NCBI GenBank assembly: GCA_018398765.1
Contig: JAHBMJ010001419.1
Span: 1-18,383, forward strand
Origin: Chromera velia
Lineage: Eukaryota; Sar; Chromeraceae
Reading direction: 5' to 3'
Length of the DNA: 18,383 bases
The number at the start of each line of letters is the position of its first letter. The stretch's first letter is position 1. Position numbers and translations under genes: made by a program. Shown here in pieces: positions 16,235 to 18,383 of this stretch. Under the pieces are notes generated by a model that saw only the letters and a program-made list of their open reading frames with translations, made no database searches and was not told the origin of the DNA.

Positions 16235-17373
16235 ACGCTTTTTCGTCCAGCAATCCCTACTGCGTGGTCATGCATGTAGATGCGCGCTTTTTCTTTTGTC
16301 TTCTTTTCGATGCAGCAGCCGGAGCAGAGGTTTGTCGTCACCACTTTCTCGGGGTTGTCGCATTCACGGAGTTCGGTAAGCTAGTGCTCAACGTAAATTC
16401 ATGACCTCGGCAGATTACAAATGATCGCATTGAATCCGATGTACTTGGACTTAAAAAAAAAACATTGAGGCACAAGGAAAACAATTTTCTGGTAGAATCA
16501 ATAACCTGCTTAGTCAAAATGTAATCTCAAAGCATCGGTTCTGGGTGTTTTCGGAATCAAACAAGCTCTGGCCCGAATGCTGCTTCTCGCACGTCTTTTC
16601 TTTTATTCTTCTGTTCCTCTGTCGTCCGGGTGTTTGCCTCATCTCATCAACGAGAGATCTTCTTTTTGTTTGCTTTTTATTTAGTCTTTGTTCAGCAGAC
16701 TTCTGTCTCTCAATTGACGTATGTCTCTCTCTTACGCAACTGGCCTGAGTCGGCCTGAATGTATGTAGATTTTAATTTGTTTCTCACTAAGCCTCTTTCG
16801 CAATCCGTCACCCGGTGCCGTGCACTCGCATTGAATGCCACCTGCCTACATTCAAACTTGTGCCGTGCACCAAACGCAGTTGGAGAAGGTACAGATGCTC
16901 GACAAATTCCTCTGGGAGCGACATGGCATCCGCCTCCGCCACGTCGCCAGCTTTGTAAGTCCGGGGTGGTCCACCTTGACGGCCCCGCCGTCCCGTCAGA
17001 AGCCGGCGACATGGAGGCGGTGTCATCAGTTTACCAGGCAGAAAGCGCTCTCCTCAACGAGGGACTGAGGGGGGGATGGGAAGCTTATATGGGAGGAGGA
17101 AACATGACTCATTACAGGAGATACCTCTGGGGCACGAAGTTTTCAGAGACAGAAGGTGAGGAAACAAACTGGGAAAGCCTTCAAGAGGTCCAGGACGAGG
17201 AGGAAGAGAAGATCTGGGGGGCGAAGGATTTGTGGGGGTGTGGGTGGGGTTCAAAAAAAATTGATATGGTTCAGGCGGTCGGGGGGGGCAGCATCTGGCC
17301 CCCTTGTGAGAAGTCACTCCGTGAGATCGTCACCAACAGGGAAAAAGAGTGTTTTTTCACTCGAAGCTTTTAG
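15049..17373 (+). CDS. Unrecognised multi-exon gene (phase-0 exon series)
   Basis: Exon candidates 15049-15197, 15428-15466, 15560-15619, 16316-16375, 16880-16954 and 17038-17373 can be joined in phase 0, with good acceptors (mostly TGCAG) and donors (GTACGT, GTAAGC, GTAAGT). The conceptual product mixes a hydrophobic start, an acidic coil, and an aromatic, charged C-terminal half. I do not recognise a family. The 5' end is undefined: 15049 needs an upstream exon ending in phase 1, which the locus ending at 14826 could supply only if it did not stop. An alternative is an uninterrupted frame 15206-15739 of 177 codons with its own stop. The AT-rich block begins right after the 17371-17373 stop. 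Confidence 0.45.
15428..15466 (+). CDS. Short exon candidate (39 nt, phase 0-0)
   Basis: It lies between CGCTGCAG and GTACTA and reads [13 protein letters not shown]. It lies inside a longer open frame, so it could equally be the middle of one exon. Confidence 0.35.
15560..15739 (+). CDS. Exon candidate with acidic helix; may run to a stop at 15737-15739
   Basis: It follows GCATGCAG. It reads [20 protein letters not shown] to a GTGTGG donor at 15620. If not spliced there, it continues [20 protein letters not shown] to a TGA. The charged, Leu-spaced part suggests a short coiled segment. Confidence 0.4.
   Translation, partial: QLWANKLAEVEEEAGTEGRLVWQSNVGSILRGGAPLTRDFFVALFRRQVLQPQVAVETN
15740..16315 (+). 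other. Pyrimidine-rich, repeat-filled intron-like stretch
   Basis: It is strongly C/T-rich, followed by (CT)n, an undetermined base and (GT)n, and ends at the GATGCAG acceptor of the next exon. I see no gene in it. Confidence 0.7.
16078..16233. repeat. (CT)n - N - (GT)n compound microsatellite
   Basis: About 30 bases of CT are followed by a single N at 16108 and about 125 bases of GT with GC interruptions. The N at the junction suggests the assembly could not resolve this point, so the lengths are unreliable. Confidence 0.95.
16316..16375 (+). CDS. Exon of unrecognised plus-strand gene (60 nt, phase 0-0)
   Basis: It follows GATGCAG and ends at GTAAGC. It reads [20 protein letters not shown] with strong third-position GC. 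It joins the exon at 16880 in phase. Confidence 0.5.
16880..16954 (+). CDS. Exon of unrecognised plus-strand gene (75 nt, phase 0-0)
   Basis: It follows AACGCAG and ends at GTAAGT, the best donor in the region. It reads [16 protein letters not shown], then IRLRHVASF, an amphipathic, coding-like segment. No family recognised. Confidence 0.6.
17038..17373 (+). CDS. Last exon candidate, aromatic/acidic C-terminus
   Basis: Entered after TTACCAG in phase 0, it reads [20 protein letters not shown], then [20 protein letters not shown], an acidic stretch ([15 protein letters not shown]) and a stop at 17371-17373. A GTGAGG donor at 17156 would end it earlier. The same frame is also open upstream ([19 protein letters not shown]), so this exon may begin earlier or the region may hold a frameshift. 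Confidence 0.5.
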   Translation, partial: AESALLNEGLRGGWEAYMGGGNMTHYRRYLWGTKFSETEGEETNWESLQEVQDEEEEKIWGAKDLWGCGWGSKKIDMVQAVGGGSIWPPCEKSLREIVTNREKECFFTRSF

Positions 17374-18230
17374 TTTTTTATCAGTATAATGGTTTAATGT
17401 ACTTTGACTTGAGAAAAAACATTAGGGCACAAAGATCCAAAGAAAAGAGAGACGATTAACTCTTTATAGTCTTTTTTTCACCAAGTATAAAGAGTTTAAA
17501 ATTGAAACTAACACTAGATTTGTGACCAGAACTAACAATTGAACTAATAGTGCTTTTACATCTTGACTTAACTTTAATACAAGTGTTACTAATTTAAGCT
17601 TCTAACTCTTTATAGTTATAATTGATGAAAAATAATCATCTAGATAATTATAATTATATAAAAACCTAGATAAAAACTGTATCATAAAAACTAATATCAA
17701 AAATTAAAAGTGTACACTAGAGTGTATATAAAAAAATGACTCGGATATAGCATACACCACTAAATTTCTATTTTATCACTTAATTTAAGTTGATTATTAG
17801 TTGTCACTATTATCAATTTTTTATACAGTTTTTTTTGAATTTGTATATGCTTTTACAGGTTTTTTTTTTCATGGGGAGCCTATAACTTCAATATTAACTT
17901 GATTCATCATTTATGACTACTAGCATGAGTACGAATTACTACGAATTTTTATTAATTTCTATTAATCTCATAACGTTCACAGCTCAGAGGCTATAAGAGG
18001 CTATAAATGCATGTGCATTATACAGTGCATACGCGGAAACTTTTTTCTATAACAAAGCAATTGACTCTAGAATTGACTTCAATGAATTTCAGTGGAGATG
18101 CTAGTGGAGATGATAGGTTCTCGATCGCGCAAAGACAAATTCCACTGATTTTTCAATTTTCGAAGTTTTCATTTGCTTTTGTCTCAATTTCAATTTCTTG
18201 AGGAATTCAAAAGAGAGGCCAAACAAAGAA
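17374..18230. other. AT-rich block without genes
   Basis: Composition changes abruptly, just after the stop at 17373, from mixed or GC-rich to strongly AT-rich. The block contains short repeats of TAACTCTTTATAG with an inverted partner, and GAGGCTATAA in tandem near 17985-18005. The only open frame (18007-18201, 64 codons) has no coding character. It could be an old transposon, an inserted organelle fragment or a natural AT-rich spacer; I cannot tell which. Confidence 0.6.
17456..17615. repeat. Hairpin and repeats of TAACTCTTTATA
   Basis: TTAACTCTTTATA at 17456-17468 faces TATAAAGAGTTTAA at 17486-17499 (an inverted repeat with one extra base). TAACTCTTTATAG returns in direct orientation at 17603-17615. 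Confidence 0.88.
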
Positions 18231-18383
18231 GAAAAAATTGAAAGGACCCCCAGGCACTCAAACCTGACTCCCACTTCCCATTGCAATCGTGTTGCTTTGC
18301 AGCCTTGCCCCACTTGCTCTCCTCCCAAAGTAGCCGGGCAGGAGGGAGAAAGGGAGAAACCAGATTTGCCCCCCCCCCCCCCC
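18231..18383. other. Window end with poly-C
   Basis: The sequence returns to mixed composition after the AT-rich block and ends in 14 C residues at 18370-18383. Nothing coding is seen. The homopolymer at the very end suggests a contig or read edge. Confidence 0.6.

Noticed and set aside
18007-18201. 64-codon open frame in the AT-rich block
   Set aside because: Short, low-complexity (Phe/Ser/Ile-rich), no start context, no splice signals.

Overview
This is eukaryotic nuclear DNA. The genes are split by spliceosomal introns with GT-AG ends (one looks GC-AG). Most 3' splice sites read TGCAG, the introns are rich in pyrimidines and CA/GT or CT microsatellites, and intron phases join exons cleanly. 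There are no bacterial operons, ribosome binding sites, rRNA, tRNA or CRISPR arrays that I can see. Intron density, TGCAG acceptors and repeated TGCATGCA strings would suit an alveolate such as a chromerid alga (a Chromera-type genome is my best guess). That placement is inference, because no marker gene is present.

Layout. (1) Positions 1-6480, minus strand: a large, convincing full-size ABC transporter of subfamily A. It starts at an ATG at 6480 and runs off the left edge. Six coding exons can be joined in frame to about 1,601 residues in the order TMD1, NBD1, regulatory linker, TMD2, NBD2. All ATPase motifs of both NBDs are visible. (2) Positions 6481-7346: a divergent intergenic region with a GC-rich inverted repeat and a cluster of CATGCA strings. 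(3) About 7347-14826, plus strand: a scattered set of short exon candidates with good splice signals. They encode Pro/Ser/Gly/Gln-rich, probably disordered sequence and end in a Gln-rich tail with a stop at 14824-14826. I do not recognise the product, and the exact exon chain is uncertain. (4) About 15049-17373, plus strand: a second unrecognised multi-exon gene (phase-0 exons), or a continuation of the same locus. (5) 17374-18230: an abrupt AT-rich block with hairpin-forming repeats and no gene, then about 150 bases of ordinary composition ending in poly-C at the window edge.

The parts most worth a second look are structural. Both Walker A motifs of the transporter are interrupted by an intron in the same codon. 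One of those introns is GC-AG and bounded by a 12-base direct repeat. Another intron holds perfect inverted repeats in crossing (pseudoknot) order. Two separate duplications in the plus-strand locus each copied a 3' splice site with the start of its exon. No complete new biological system can be claimed from this window alone.
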